Origin: Rallus limicola
Lineage: Eukaryota; Chordata; Aves; Gruiformes; Rallidae
Assembly: GCA_022605955.1 (NCBI GenBank)
Contig: JAKCOZ010000003.1
Location: 45,410,761-45,474,760 of the forward strand
Length of the DNA stretch: 64,000 bases
Reading direction: 5' to 3'
How positions within the stretch are numbered: the first letter of the stretch is position 1; the number at the start of each line of letters is the position of its first letter. Shown here in pieces: positions 1-12,800 of the stretch. The notes under the pieces are model-generated. The model was given only the letters and a program-made list of their open reading frames with translations. It was not told the origin of the DNA and searched no databases. A program made the position numbers and the translations under genes.

Positions 1-3000
1 ATTGTCTTTAAATTATGGCTTTTGTTAAAAGATGAAATTCAATTTTATTTAATATTCTAATACACTGGAAGTGCTAATTCTGTGAGGCCTTCGGTCTTTA
101 ATATTCTAGCAATGTGTGTTTTTAATTAGGAAGCTGTTTTAATTCAATTAAACTTTCTGAGAAAGTGTATGGCAAACTGGAACAGGGTTGATACAAAGGG
201 AACTGTTGCCATACTTTATAAGGGCTCTGCAAACATAGAGGCTTTTAAAAAGACACAAGTAAGTGTTTAAAACGCAATTAAGAAAGTCTGTTACCTGCTG
301 GTTCGACCGTGCTGTGGCAGCACAGAATGTAAAGGTTACATACCGTGTGTGTGTGAACTGTGCCACTGAAAGCTGTGGAGGGATCAGGAGAGGAAGCGCA
401 GTGCTCTGAGTCACATTCCTGTGAACTTTTGGATTGAAAGGGGTGTTCCCTAGGGGTGCAGGTGCAAGCACTGAACGTAGCATCAGCTGTACAATCTGCA
501 GAACTATTTTCAAGGAAAGTGGATACACATGAGTTCAAGGAACCAAGCACTTAATCAATGTGATGTATATCCTGAGGCCAACACAATGTGATGCCTTTAT
601 AAAGCTAATTGCAAGCTATAATCAAGAACTAATTGGCTCATGAAGCAAGGATTTCTTTCCTACAATTGCTTTGCATATTAAATTTAAACATCTATGACAT
701 CTGATGTTTTTTACACACACACACACACACACACGTTGTTTCTAAGTATACCCTCTTCAGAATCCCCCAGCCACAGGGTAGGCAAGAGACCTGCTTGGAG
801 TGTAACACCACTTCCCTTCATGAGGCAGCTGGTACTGGTGGCATACGGATCATTTTCTGCCCTTGAATCAAAAATATTATCTGATGTGAGTCATCCAGAG
901 CTCTCCTTGTGGGTGGGTAGGGGGAGCCTTAATGTTTCTTTTGAGTCATAAAAGTGATAATAATAGGCCAAGTCTTCAGAAAAGAAAGAAGAGAAATGCG
1001 TATAAATTCCCATTAGTAATGTGAATCATCTAAGTAGTTTGCAGCTCAAGTATGAGGGTAAATGAGAACCCACTGGAGGAGCCTGACACGTGTGAATAGT
1101 AGTCCTTCAACATCTTTGTAAGAGTGTGTAATTGAGGTGCCGATAAGAGGATGGTGCACCTTATCTGTGGCGTTCAGGGGACATTATTGATGTGTCATTG
1201 CTTCCATGATTTGCTAATGCTGGCAGTATCTTTAGTTACACAAAAAGCACATGTGAACATGTTGCAGCTATGCAGGCTTTTTTACCTACTGCAGAGTTGT
1301 GACTGGGTTTGTTGAAGGGCAGTATCAGTAAAGAGCCAGAGTGCAAAATAGGAGTAATGATAAATCAGGCCGAAGACACAGATTCAAGGGAATTTACTTC
1401 ATCCAGGCCAGGATGGTACCTTATTGACCTTTGCAGTGTTAGAGAGCAGAACATTGTTGCTATAAGTCTAGCAAAGATAAAACTAACTTGGTGAAAAACT
1501 TAATTCTTACCTCTTTGGGTTTTAGGGTTTGAGCCAGTCTGACCTCAGGAAATTGCTAGATACTTTTTATTTTTTAACGTGTTCTTCACCTGTTCTTTGC
1601 TGTCTTGACTGTCACATTAAGCGCTCTAATTATCACCAGTGTGCCATCTCTTAAAACATGTAGACAACATGAAAAATGAAATAAGGTTGCTGTGTAGTCT
1701 CTATCTTAATTGTTTAAATTTTCAAATTATATTTATCCTTGACAGTTAGAAGAAAAACATTAATATGACTATGGAGTTCCTTCACACTACAGTCCATATT
1801 GCTATAGTAAAGAAGTAATTTTGTTTAGCAAGAGGACTTATAATAAAAAGCAGATTTTTTTCTCATTGATACGCAACTATTCCTCATTTTTCAAAAGAAT
1901 AATTTTACTTTTTCCACATTTTTTAATTCAAATTTCCTTTCCAAATGCAACTTCAAAGGGTTTTCATTAAAAGAAATAATAACTCCATAAGAGGTGGTAC
2001 ATGTTCATTCCAAATCTCGCCAGCTTCAGTATGAGCATTTTGATTTATTCCAATCCAGTCCCAAAAGTTCATCCTTAATGTTCCTTGCAAACAGTCTTCA
2101 GACTTGAAGAGTGTGTTGCTGTTTCATGTGGCAGAACTGGAAAACGAGATCGCAGCTAACAGAGACTTGATACTAAAACTGGCAGTTTGGCAGCTGAATT
2201 CCAGCATGTGTACTCCATTTCTTGCCAGAAAGGAGAATCCAATGTCTGTTTGTGGACTAGACTTGCTATATGTGCCAGAAGTGAGTTTTCTACTAGTCAG
2301 TTTGATTAACAGGTATAATAGGTCATTGTTAATGAAAAATATGGCCACGTTTTCCAACGTGTGTCTTTCTTTGGCTGTTACCAATTCTCCTCCAGATAGT
2401 TTTGGGCATACTTGTGTATGCATAAAGCAGTTTTCAACCTTTTGAATCTGAGATTTTCCAGTGGAGGTGAGGAGCCATGTGTAGAGAATTTCAGTGTGCT
2501 GGCAGCAGTCTCAAAATCTGCTCTTAGCAAGCTTTCACAGCCCTAAGGGTAGCCTGTAAGTCAGACACATACCCCCCGTCTCTGTCAGGAGGCTAAGTGC
2601 CCCAGCGGACCTCATTTGCCCTGATGAACCTCATCTGGAAAATTTTTCCCCCGCCCCCCACAAGCATCTTCTACCTGCTAGTCTGGGAGCTCTGTTTAAG
2701 TTCAGGCTTCAGGCTTCCTGAGAACTGCCAGGGAGTAGCAACCATGAGACTGCTCTAGGAGGAAAGAAAAGGAAGGTCCCTGAGAGGGACCACAGGGCAG
2801 CACCTTCACTGATGCATCATCATCCACCAGGTCATTAGGCAAGGTGAGGTAGTGTTATGTCCAAGATCAGACAGGGATATCCAGTCTGAGATTGAGGAGC
2901 AGCAGAGGTAAGTGATAGATACTCTATTGTGTAGCTTAGGTAGAGTTGAGAGCTGAAAGGGAGCTGAAGCCCAAGACAGAGGATATGAGTGGCTAGGAAC

Positions 3001-5978
3001 AGTCCTGCGTGATGCTGGTCAGGGTGATTAAGGCCTACTGAGGCACTTGGGGTCCTGACAGTCAATTAAAACTCTACAAGAGAAGAAGGAAAAACTATTT
3101 CAAAGCAGGGAACTGCGGGAAGATGGCCAATTTCAGTGTGGGGTGTTAAACATTTTGAAGACCAGACTGAGAATTAGGATAATAATAAGTGGGAAGACTG
3201 CGCATCTCAGTGAATTGGAAAGATGTCCATCTCCATAAAGCACACACTGAGAAAAATGTCTGTCATGTCATTCTGCTTTGAGATAAAATAGAAATGGTTT
3301 CATATAGCAGAATTAATTTTAAGATGTTTCAGTTCACCACACCTTGCTGCTGCAGAGTCAAACACCACGTACAAAAGATTTCTTCAGGCTGTTGAGTAGC
3401 TTCTTTTCAAAATAAGCTGCAGGAAGCTTATTGAAATTGGAGGGGGAAAAAAAGTTCACCAGCTCTTTTATCTTCATTTTGCTACCTGTTCTGTGCTTCC
3501 AATGACAGTGTTGTGTTTTTTCAGTTGTGCTATTCACCTCTACATATTCTACCCAAGGGAACAAAGCCACACTGAAGTAGTGCTTGGATTGCATAATGCA
3601 CTCTGAAATATGGGTAAGTCCCATTTTGTCAGAGGTACGCTGCAGAATCTGAAAAGCTGGGGACTGCTACCTTTTCAACAGAGTCTCTGTTCATCAGTCC
3701 ATTATTTTAGTCTCTTTCTGTTCTCCCTTCTCACCTATGTTACAAAAACTACAAAATAAAGGCTTACAAAGTTTACTGAACCAGATAGAGATATAAAATA
3801 TAAGCTGCTAAAATACTAAAATTGTGTTTTAATGGAAGCCATGCACCTGCAGCCACCAGGATTTATTTACTTCAGGGCTGAAGTTTTCCACGCTCATTGA
3901 GAAACCGCATTTGCTAAGGCACACAGGCACTGTGCAACTTGCAGTGGTAGTGTGATTCAGGTTAACAAACTGAAGAGACCTAATTAAGCGTGTTGTGAGC
4001 AAATAACACAGTTTGAATATGGCTAAAACCTGAGTTTATGGGAATCTTTAAGAAGTCTTTGTTTTCCAGAGCGGAATAAAACTACGTAAACAATTTGTGC
4101 AATTATAAGTCGGTGCAGCCGTAAGAAAATGCAATTGGATTCTTAGCAGCAGCATTTGTATTTTGGGATACTAAAGCACTCAAGATTTCCTTTTTACCCA
4201 GTTAAGGCCTGGAAGACAATGATTCAGCCTTAATTGTGAAAAAAGTAATTTCCACCTGAAACTGTTGAATTTTTCCCCCGGGGAGAGGTAAGACTTTATG
4301 AGTGTGCAGAATTGCTTTTTTTAATACCACAGAGCTAGCACTCTGTTTGGATATCATGTTCCATAATCTTTAATAGCCAAGGTATGTCTGAAACATAGGG
4401 ATAAGTTACTGTGAGTGCAGGCTTCCAGTAAAAAGACAAAAAACAGTCCTAGGAAAAGCCTAAAGGAACACAATAAAATAGAAAAGATTGGTGTACATCA
4501 TCTGGAATATGCACAGTTCACTTTTTTTCCAGACAAATAAATTAGAAGTTACCCTGTTCTTTAAGAATAACAGAGAAAAGCCAATGTGAATGTGAACTCC
4601 AGTAATTTTGTTTGCAAGAAGGAACCTAAAAATCTTTACTGCACTTTTTCAAAAGCATTTAAGAATAATTTACTTTTGCGGGCTACTCTTAAAATACAGT
4701 AACTGTTCATTAACCACCACCTTCTTGTATATGAGATGCCAAGGTTTTTAAAAGCAGATCATCAACTTTCAATTATTTCAGAATGAAAAATAAAGTAAAA
4801 CTATATAAAAGCCTTTAAATTTAATTCCTACTCAAATATGCAGGAATTTATTTTTTTTTTTTGCTGTTTATGAGTCTGTTTTGAAAGCATGAAAATACAT
4901 TTTGCCAAGGCACCTTTTCTCTGCCTATTATCAGACCATTTTTATTGAAGTTCCGTATGAAAATTCTTCCTGTCATTCTTGATTATAGCTGAGTTCCCGC
5001 ATTGATTAATTTTCATGTCACAGACTCTGAAAGTCATTGTTACTTCTTACGTGCAAGTACACTTCTTATCCACTCTGTTACTGCCTTACTCTGTGTAATG
5101 ATCTATGTACGGCTTTTACTTCAGTAGTTAGGCAGCTTTCTATTTCGAGTTTTTTGAGTTCTGTTCTCTCAGAGGTAGCAAGTTTATGGAAAAACACAAG
5201 GAAGAAATGATCTACAATTCAAAAAGCAATGTGTTAAAATTAACAAAGACTAATTTTAAGATCTATTTTGATACCAGCCCATGTCAAGCTGGGCAAGTGC
5301 CTTTTGGAGCAGAAAACCAAAAATTATCAACTTTTATTAATTTAAATATTACACATACTAATAAACATATTGTGCTGTGTACTCAATATAAGATACTTGT
5401 TTAAAAGCAGTTTTTTGTGATTTTTAACATTTATAGTCTAAAGCATTTGTTATATATATCCTAAATCATTAGCAACAAGAAATGTAAAGCTATATACCAT
5501 CTAGTTTTGCTTGTCAAAACAGAGCAAAAACAGTAGACATATTAACCAAGGGGACATTTCTTTGGTTTCAAAAATCACTACGTATCAGAGTTTTTGAACT
5601 AGAGCAAAATCATAAAGTTGGCACTTCTATTGGCATGTGATGGGCATGTGACAAATACCTGATGCATATTTAATTGCTGTTCACATCTGAAAGGGTGCTC
5701 TACAGATTCCTGTTCAGCCTGTTATGTACCTGGACTCTCAGGTCCGTATCTGCAAACTTAATGTAGTGACTTAAATCTCACCTATGTAATCAATGATTTA
5801 ATTGAGGGAATACATTCCCTGTCTTAAATTTGCATTCTGGTGTAGCCAGCTTAATGAGATGTAGCAATAATACACCTCTATATTGAAATAGTTACTAGAG
5901 AATGCTTTCTTCATTTCCTTGATTGCTTTCTAGCACTGCTGGGATACCAAACTCCAAATAAATCAGTCTGTGCCACAG
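1..5978. other. Noncoding sequence upstream of the first repeat; no gene seen
   Basis: AT-rich sequence without a recognisable exon, RNA gene or clear mobile element. Open frames are short (126 codons or fewer), overlap on both strands and resemble no protein I know. A more GC-rich patch lies near 2560-2830 but I cannot assign it. If the SV2C transcript starts upstream of the window, as its exon structure suggests, this is 5' intron; otherwise it is intergenic. The choice cannot be made from the sequence. Confidence 0.6.
713..734. repeat. (AC)11 microsatellite
   Basis: Eleven uninterrupted AC units. A histidine-threonine run in an overlapping open frame is only a translation of this repeat. 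Confidence 0.95.
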
Positions 5979-7106
5979 TGGTGGGGTGACCCTGGCTGGA
6001 GGCCAGATGCCCCCCCAGAGCGGTTCTATCACTGTCTTCCTCAGCTGGGCAGGGGAGAAAATGTGAGAAAAGGCTCATGGCTTGAGATAAGGGCAGGGAA
6101 AGATCATTCAGTAATTACCATCACAGGCTCAACCTGAGAAAATGAATTTAATTTATTAAAAATCAAATCAAAGTAGGATTGTAATAAAACATAAATCTTA
6201 AAACACTTGCCCCACCCTTCCCTTTTCCCTGGGCTCAACTTCAATCCCAATTATCTCTACTTGTACCTCCCCCGCAGCACACAGGGACAGGGAATGGGGG
6301 TTGTGGTCAGTTCATCACGAGTTGTCTCTTCTGCTCCTTCTTCTTCTTCAGGGGGAGGGCTCCTCATACTCTGCCACTGCTCCAGTGTGGGAGACAGTTT
6401 TCCACCAGCTACTCCAATGTTAGTCCTTTTTACAGGCAGCAGTTCTTCATGAACTGTTCCAGCATGGGTCCCTTCCACAGCGTGCAGTCCCCCAGGGCAA
6501 GACTGCTCTAGTCTGGGTCCCCCATGGAGTCACAAGTCCTGCCAGCAAACCTGCCCCAAAGTGGGGTCCTCTTTCCATTGGGCCACAGGTCCTGCCAGGA
6601 GCCTGCTCTACCACAGGGTCCTTATGGGCTCACAGCCTCCTTCAAGTGTCTCCACCTGCCCCAGTGTAGGGTCCTCCACAGGCTGCAGATGGTTAAGAAG
6701 CCTTTGTAAGGGACCTGCATGGACTGCAGGGGAACAGCTTGCCTCACCACATTCTTCTGCACAGGCTGCAGGGGAATCTGCTCCAGTGCTTGAAGCACCT
6801 CCTCTGTCATCTTCTCTGCTGACCTGGGTGTCAGCAGTGTTATTTCTCTTGTATCTTCTCACATCTCTCACTGGCTGCAATAGCTTGTGGTGAGGATTTT
6901 TTTCCCCCTTCTTAACTATGTTATACCAGAGGCACTACCAGAGTCAGTGATGGGCTCAGATTTGGTCAGCAGCAGGTCTGGCATGGGTCCAGCTGGCATG
7001 GGATTTGTCAGACCCAGGGGAAGATTCTGGCAGCTTGTCACAGAAGCCATCCCTGTAGCCCTCTCACCCCCACCCCCAAACATTGCCCAAAGTAGCCACC
7101 AAGCAC
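5979..7106 (-). mobile_element. Avian endogenous retrovirus solo LTR (copy A), antisense
   Basis: About 1.1 kb that begins with a GACCCTGGCTGGAGGCCAG block and ends near AAGCACA. It matches copy B at 21697-22690 along its length (same opening, same GAGATCATTC region, same AGTGATGGGCTC and CAGAAGCCA.CCCTG blocks near the end). I recognise it as a long-LTR family common in bird genomes. The minus orientation is inferred because its plus-strand start is the reverse complement of the CAGGGTTAAACCACCACA-type LTR end seen at 34263. The middle (about 6370-6780) is built of degenerate repeats of a GCTCCAGTGTGGGTCC-like unit. No gag, pol or env sequence adjoins it, so it is a solo LTR. No target duplication is evident and the ends are approximate. 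Short open frames inside are not genes. Confidence 0.75.
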
Positions 7107-7784
7107 AAATGTTTCTTTTTTGATTGAACTTATGAATCCTTCCTATCCAAAGTCAGTTGTTATTAATGATTTGTTTAAAATATGTCATTAGATGTGTGCA
7201 TATATATGCCTAATATATTAATATTTTAGTTATAGGTACATATATTAATAGAGATACTCATATGTAGGTTTTTAGCTAGACTTACTTGGTGTATTTCATG
7301 TTCCTCACTCAGGCCCATTTCATTTTACTGTACACCTGGAATTATTCCTTGTTTCTCTTCTCCATTTAGGTCAAATTGATGAATGTTCAGTTTCCTCTTA
7401 GAGTCCCACAGCTGAAGCAGTCCCTTGCCAGGAAAGCTTAGTATGTCATCCTTGGTTTTATTATTTATCTGTTTTCACAAGACATTTTGGCAAGGATGCT
7501 GGCTGAATGCCAATGTGGGAACAGGCTTTCAGTCACTGAAAGTACTATATATGGTTTGTCACATTTTTTGCTAGAGAGAAACAATGCAGACATCTTTCAC
7601 TGAAGGAGTAACAGGTAACCACGAGTCCCAAGGCTCTCAGAACTAACATCAGTCTGATGCCAAGCTTGTGAAACAGAAATAAAAATGAAGTAGAAAGTTC
7701 AGCTGTTGCCATACTGAAAATGTAGGAAAATAAAATATTTAGGAAATGAGAATTGTGGAGTTCTAAAGAACTGCTTTGTTTTTC
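7107..7784. other. Noncoding AT-rich spacer; nothing recognised
   Basis: This stretch lies between LTR copy A and the CR1 insertion. It has TATATA-rich patches near 7200-7260 and no exon, RNA gene or repeat that I recognise. Confidence 0.6.
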
Positions 7785-7794
7785 AACTTTTCAT
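7785..7794. repeat. Left copy of the CR1 target-site duplication
   Basis: AACTTTTCAT directly precedes the CR1 body and is repeated exactly at 9710-9719, directly after the CR1 tail. The first A at 9710 may belong to the CR1 tail, so the duplication is 9 or 10 bp. It sets the 5' truncation point of the element at 7795. Confidence 0.7.
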
Positions 7795-7796
7795 CA

Positions 7797-9614
7797 CGGG
7801 ATGAATATAAGGATGTTGCCAGGGCCTGTAGGGATGCAACTAGGAGGGCTAAGGCTTGCTTAGAAATGAAGCTGGCAAGGGAAATAAAGGACAATAAAAA
7901 GAGTTTCTTCAGGTATGTGAATAGTAAAAGGATGACCAGGGATAATGTAGGTCCCTTGTTGAATGAGGCGGGTGTCTTGGTCATGAGAGATGATGAGAAG
8001 GTGGAGATACTCAATGCCTTCTTTGCCTCGGTCTTTACTCCGAAGGCTTCTCGGGACTCACAGATCCCAGATGAAAGTAGGAGTGGTTGGGGAACGAATG
8101 GCTTCCCTCTAGTTGAGGTAAGGGAGGTCCGGGAGCGACTCAAAGGAATGGACGCACACAAATCCATGGGCCCGGATGGGATACACCCACGTGTGCTGAG
8201 AGAGCTGGCAGAGGTGATTGCGGAGCCGCTCTCTATCATCTTCGATAAATCCTGGACTACAGGAGAAGTGCCTGAAGATTGGAGGATAGCCAATGTCACT
8301 CCAGTCTTTAAAAAAGGCAAGAAGGAGGATCCCAGTAACTATAGGCCAGTCAGCCTCACTTCTGTCCCTGGAAAGGTGATGGAACAGCTTGTTTTGGACG
8401 CCATCTCCAAACAACTGGAAGAGAAGAAGGTCATGAGGAGTAGTCAGCATGGATTCACCAAGGGGAGATCGTGCTCGACCAATCTCATAGCCTTCTATGA
8501 TGTCGTTACCAACTGGGTGGATGGAGGGAGAGCAGTGGATGTCATCTACCTCGACTTTAGCAAAGCTTTCGATACTGTCTCCCATAACATCCTGATAGAG
8601 AAGCTGAGAAAACAAGGGATAGATGAGTGGACAGTGAGGTGGGTTGAGAACTGGCTGTCGGACCGGGCTCAGAGGGTCGTGATCAGTGGAGTAGAATCTG
8701 AATGGAGGCCTGTGACTAGTGGTGTTCCCCAGGGCTCGGTGTTGGGTCCAGTCCTGTTTAATATCTTCATCAACGACCTTGATGAGGGAATAACATCCAC
8801 CCTCAGCAAGTATGCTGATGACACAAAGCTGGGAGGTGTGGCTGACACGCAGGAACACTGCGCTGCCATTCAGCGAGACCTGGACAGGCTGGAGAGCTGG
8901 GCTGGGAGAAACCAAATGAAATTCAACAAAAGCAAGTGTAAAGTCTTGCACCTGGGGAGGAACAACCGACTGTATCAGTACAGGCTGGGGGATGACCTGT
9001 TGGAAAAGAGCTCTGAGGAGAAGGACCTGGGGGTCCTGGTTGATGACAGGTTGGCTATGAGCAAGCAGTGTGCCCTGGTGGCCAAGAAAGCCAATGGGAT
9101 CCTGGGGTGCATCAGGAAGAGTGTGTCCAGCAGGTCGAAGGAGGTGATCCTCCCCCTCTACTCTGCGTTGGTCAGGCCCCACCTGGAGTACTGTGTCCAG
9201 TTCTGGGCCCCCTGGTATAAAAAAGACAGGGACCTTCTGGAGAGAGTCCAGAGAAGGGCGACAAAGTTGATTAGGGGCCTGGAACATCTACCCTACGAGG
9301 AAAGGCTGAGTGAGCTGGGGCTGTTCAGCCTGGAAAAAAGAAGACTTAGGGGGGACCTAATTAATGTCTATAAATATCTTAGACATGGGTTGCAGGGGGA
9401 ATTGGACAGCCCTTTTTCAGTGGTCTGTGGGGACAGGACTAGGGGCAATGGCTTTAAGCTAGAGCATAGGAAGTTCCGCACCAACATGCGGAAGAACTTT
9501 TTCACAGTGAGGGTGACGGAGCAGTGGAATAGGCTGCCCAGGGAGGTGGTGGAGTCTCCTTCTCTGGAGATATTCAAGTCTCGTCTGGACGCCTATCTAT
9601 GTAGTATGAGATAG
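7797..9614 (+). CDS. CR1 ORF2 fragment: reverse transcriptase, no endonuclease
   Basis: Open frame of about 606 codons within the CR1 body, ending in TAG at 9612-9614. In the full element this protein nicks target DNA with an N-terminal endonuclease and copies the element RNA at the nick; only the polymerase part is left. Visible marks in order are [13 protein letters not shown] (the linker before the polymerase), VTPVFKKG and NYRPVSL (fingers), DFSKAFDTV with catalytic Asp at 8553, [11 protein letters not shown] (8718 region), and the catalytic YADD box at 8811-8822. The C-terminus carries RPHLEYC.QFW and the [29 protein letters not shown] block typical of CR1. The frame stays open a few codons upstream into host flank (to 7776), but the first ATG is at 7866, so it has no start of its own. 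It is not expected to act as an autonomous element. Confidence 0.9.
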   Translation, partial: RDEYKDVARACRDATRRAKACLEMKLAREIKDNKKSFFRYVNSKRMTRDNVGPLLNEAGVLVMRDDEKVEILNAFFASVFTPKASRDSQIPDESRSGWGTNGFPLVEVREVRERLKGMDAHKSMGPDGIHPRVLRELAEVIAEPLSIIFDKSWTTGEVPEDWRIANVTPVFKKGKKEDPSNYRPVSLTSVPGKVMEQLVLDAISKQLEEKKVMRSSQHGFTKGRSCSTNLIAFYDVVTNWVDGGRAVDVIYLDFSKAFDTVSHNILIEKLRKQGIDEWTVRWVENWLSDRAQRVVISGVESEWRPVTSGVPQGSVLGPVLFNIFINDLDEGITSTLSKYADDTKLGGVADTQEHCAAIQRDLDRLESWAGRNQMKFNKSKCKVLHLGRNNRLYQYRLGDDLLEKSSEEKDLGVLVDDRLAMSKQCALVAKKANGILGCIRKSVSSRSKEVILPLYSALVRPHLEYCVQFWAPWYKKDRDLLERVQRRATKLIRGLEHLPYEERLSELGLFSLEKRRLRGDLINVYKYLRHGLQGELDSPFSVVCGDRTRGNGFKLEHRKFRTNMRKNFFTVRVTEQWNRLPREVVESPSLEIFKSRLDAYLCSMR

Positions 9615-9676
9615 GGAGCCTGCTTTGGCAGGGGGGTTGGACCCGATGATCTCTTGAGGTCCCTTCCAACCCCTAA

Positions 9677-9708
9677 GATTCTGTGATTCTGTGATTCTGT
9701 GATTCTGT
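9677..9708 (+). repeat. CR1 3' octamer tail, (GATTCTGT)4
   Basis: Four perfect GATTCTGT units followed by GA. CR1 elements end in such octamer repeats instead of poly-A, and the repeat is thought to serve in reverse-transcriptase recognition of the RNA end. Confidence 0.95.
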
Positions 9709-9709
9709 G

Positions 9710-9719
9710 AACTTTTCAT
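9710..9719. repeat. Right copy of the CR1 target-site duplication
   Basis: AACTTTTCAT, identical to 7785-7794. It follows the octamer tail immediately. Confidence 0.7.
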
Positions 9720-9766
9720 ATCCTGTTGTAAACAATAAAAAGTAACAAATGTTAAAGACAATTCCT

Positions 9767-9830
9767 CCCCCCCCCCCCCCTTCCAAAAAAACCCAAAACT
9801 CAACCAAAAACCCACCCAAAACCCAACAGA
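9767..9830. repeat. Poly-C run and A/C-rich low-complexity tract
   Basis: Fourteen C (9767-9780), then TTCC and a run of AAAACCC-like units to about 9830. No coding or element identity is seen. Such runs are error-prone in sequencing. Confidence 0.85.
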
Positions 9831-12599
9831 ATATATGTTTTGAGTGAATAGCAAAATGCCTGGAAGGCAGCATGGATTAAAACCCCGGGTGTTAAAGCAT
9901 GTTTTAACATGATGCCAAGAAGCTGCTACTTTCTTTCCAGTGTTTATTGTCCACAATAGCTGATTGCCCATGAGGAGGCTGGTACAAACCAGTAGTAGAG
10001 ATGACAGGAGTTGGCAGACCAGACCATATTAGCTTAGAACTGAGAAGAGTCGTGGGACTCTAATATTGCAGGTGAAGGAGTGATGTGCCTCAGAAGCTGA
10101 CAGCGTTGAAAGCTAATTCTTTTCAGAAAGTTTTCCCAGTGGGAGCTGAGACTGTGGCTCTCTATTTCCTCCTGAAATGTAGAAAACACTTAATTCCAGT
10201 TTTTAATAGAGCTTGCCCTACAAGACACCTTTCAACCTTCCCCTGTTTTCCCTAAGCTCTAGGACTATTCAGTTGCATCTGTCAGTCTAGTATTCATATG
10301 GTTGCTGTTTCATAGCACCTGCACATCACGGATTTGTGGAGAGTAACTTCAGAAATGGTCACTTGATTGGTCAAGGCTTGGCCTGTTGCATTTGCAGTTT
10401 TTGTTTTTTTTTTGCCTGGTAACTTTCTACAATGCATTACTTTGTTATTTTTCTTCTAGGGTAGGAGTCCTTGGAGTTCTTAGAACTGCACTTCCAAAGT
10501 ACATATTTCTAGATACCTATCCCCAGGTTTTCTATCTTTTTCCTCCATATAGAGGATTATTTTTGTGTCTTCTTTCCTGTCATCTCAGAAGGTCTCTTCA
10601 GAAGAGACTTTTGTCAACTTTCAGTGCAGCAGCAAACATGACCATGGCAGATATGACTGCTGGTTGGAGTGGTTTTGGTAGTCTTAGCTTTTTGGGATTT
10701 TTTTTGATTGGCAGTGTTGAGCAATGAAAACTTGCTTGACCACTTGCTTTGTGCAATTGAAATAGAGGATGATTGTTTTCACTGTGATTCTGACAACTGA
10801 AAAGCAGAAAGCATGTTTGATGTACATACCCCTACAAAGAAAAATTTTCAAGAGAAGTAGGTATGAGAAGAGGTCTTGCTCTTGGGTCTAATGGTAAATA
10901 CCATATTTTTTTTACTGCAACAATCTGAAAAGTGCAGAAATATGCTTAAATATGTTTGTTTAAAATGAAAGTTTTGAAAATCATGAAGCTTCAACTTCCC
11001 CAAGATTTGGCTAGTCATTGCACTGGTGTGCATAGAGTATGCAACCTCATTGACTTTCATGGACAAGATTTATTTTACATCATCCAATCTGGCCACAGTT
11101 TCTCTTTGCTTGATTGTTGTCAATACTTATTGAACAAGTTGATGGATTTTAGTACCCACTACTCAACATAGATCCTGGAAGTGCTCATTTAAGATTCCAC
11201 AGAAAACACAGAAGAGTGTTCGAAGTGCAGATTAAAACCACAAAGTTGGAAGAGCATCACTATGGTCCTGCCTTGCCTTTAATTAGAATGACTCTTTCAG
11301 TGTTTCCCATATAAAGATAAGTAGCATCTTCAAGTAGCCAGATAGTGATCAGACTGATTTCAAAACCAACAAAAGCTATTAAAACTGTATTTAAGTACAA
11401 TACACAGAGAAAGTAATTGGCATTAGGTTTAAAAACAAAGCAAAACAAGGTATTAATTTTTTTCTTTATAGGTGCTCTTCTTTGTTACTAGTTTTACTGT
11501 GTAAAAGATAACAAGAAATTTTGAAGTATGTCCTATGTTTTGTTCAATCACCTTTTCCTAGAAAAAGAGGCTTTTGATTTAAAAAAAAAATCAAAGGCAA
11601 GGATCATTCCACTGTAGAGCCTTTACAGTTTTGCTGCTATAATTTAATTAATAGGTATGACTATTTCAGTTTGGTAACACTCTCTAGCCTTACTCTCAGA
11701 AGGAACATTGAGCTGAATCTACTTCTAAGGAATTAGATGGGTTGATATTACAACCAGAGAGTAGATAGGATCTTCCCTTGCTGTCAGTAATAAAGCTATT
11801 TTTTGAGTCAAAAGACAGTGTGAAAGGATCTTAATAAGAGAGGGTGGACCACAGATGAATCCTCAATCCAGACTGTGACCTTAGGAGGAACTGTGGATCA
11901 GAGAAGTTTAGAAGCCTGAGTATATTTAATGATGGCCAGCTGAATTAGACATGTCCATGTCACTACTTAAAAGGACAGTTGTGCTAATAAAACTTATCAG
12001 CATTGTGGCAGCCTCCTTCAGGATATTCTTTGAAAGATATTTAGAACAGAGAGGTAACACAAGAAGGAGTAATATAGTGCAAATATAAGGTGAAGAGTGG
12101 CCCACATCCTACCTTTGCACCTGTCGTTTTTCTACTCTGTTTTGGTTAAAGGAAAAACCATAAAAAATGGTTTCATTGCATAAAAAATGGAGGTAGAAAA
12201 ACAGAAATCAAACTGGAATTAAAGTGTTGGGTTAAAATATGCACTTATCGAGGCATCAACACATAAGAAATGTTTTTTTAGCTTGTCTTCTTCTTTTAAA
12301 AGGAATTACAGATTCAAAAGTAAAGCCGGAAAGATGCTATACTAGGTCCCCAAGTGTATCTGAAATGCCATTGTGAAAATGTATTATCTGAAGATATGCA
12401 TATAATTGATACCATGTGTTGTCTTCAGTGAGTCTTCTCATTAAGTGAAGATGTGTCTTTGTGGGAATTGCTTTTCTGACAGCTCATAGATTTACGTCTT
12501 CAAGGGGCCTCACTGATTTAGTTCATAAAGTCCAACCTTTATTTCAGCTGTAGCCCAACATGTACAAAGTGGTAACTATACTGAAAGATGTAAGTATAA
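9831..12599. other. Noncoding sequence; nothing recognised
   Basis: No exon, RNA gene or mobile element that I can identify. The longest open frame (113 codons at 10386-10727) has no recognisable protein and reads through T-rich runs, so I do not call it. Confidence 0.6.
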
Positions 12600-12800
12600 C
12601 AGAATCTTAGAGTCATAGAATTGTAGGGGTAGGAAGGGACCTCAGGGGATCATTGGGTCCAACCCCCCTGCCAAAGCAGGCTCCCTAGCTCATATTGCAT
12701 AGGTAGGCATCCAGACGGGTCTTGAATATCTCCAGAGACTCCACAACCTCCCCAGGCAGCCTATTCTAGTGCTCTGTCACCCTCACTGTGTAATGGAATG
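12600..12800 (-). mobile_element. CR1 3'-end fragment, antisense
   Basis: Reads in antisense as the last part of CR1 ORF2 plus the 3' UTR. Blocks such as CAACCCCCCTGCC, AAGCAGGCTCCCTA and TCCAGACGGGTCTTGAATAT are the reverse complement of 9520-9690 with few differences, so it belongs to the same subfamily as the 7795-9710 element. The octamer tail at its left end is degenerate. Confidence 0.9.

Larger units (their letters stand above)
7795..9710 (+). mobile_element. CR1 LINE retrotransposon, 5'-truncated, young
   Basis: A 1.9 kb non-LTR retrotransposon of the CR1 clade. It keeps most of ORF2 downstream of the endonuclease: the reverse transcriptase, the C-terminal region, a short 3' UTR with GATCTCTTGAGGTCCCTTCC, and the diagnostic GATTCTGT octamer tail. 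The endonuclease half of ORF2, ORF1 and the 5' UTR are missing, as expected from incomplete target-primed reverse transcription. The reverse transcriptase frame has no stop or frameshift. Together with the exact flanking duplication this argues for recent insertion. It lies upstream of the first SV2C coding exon in the same orientation as the gene. Smaller copies with nearly the same 3' end lie at 12600 and 13530. Confidence 0.95.

Noticed and set aside
8109..9287. A 392-codon open frame on the minus strand
   Set aside because: It lies antisense to the CR1 reverse transcriptase frame and is a by-product of its codon use; the translation resembles no protein.
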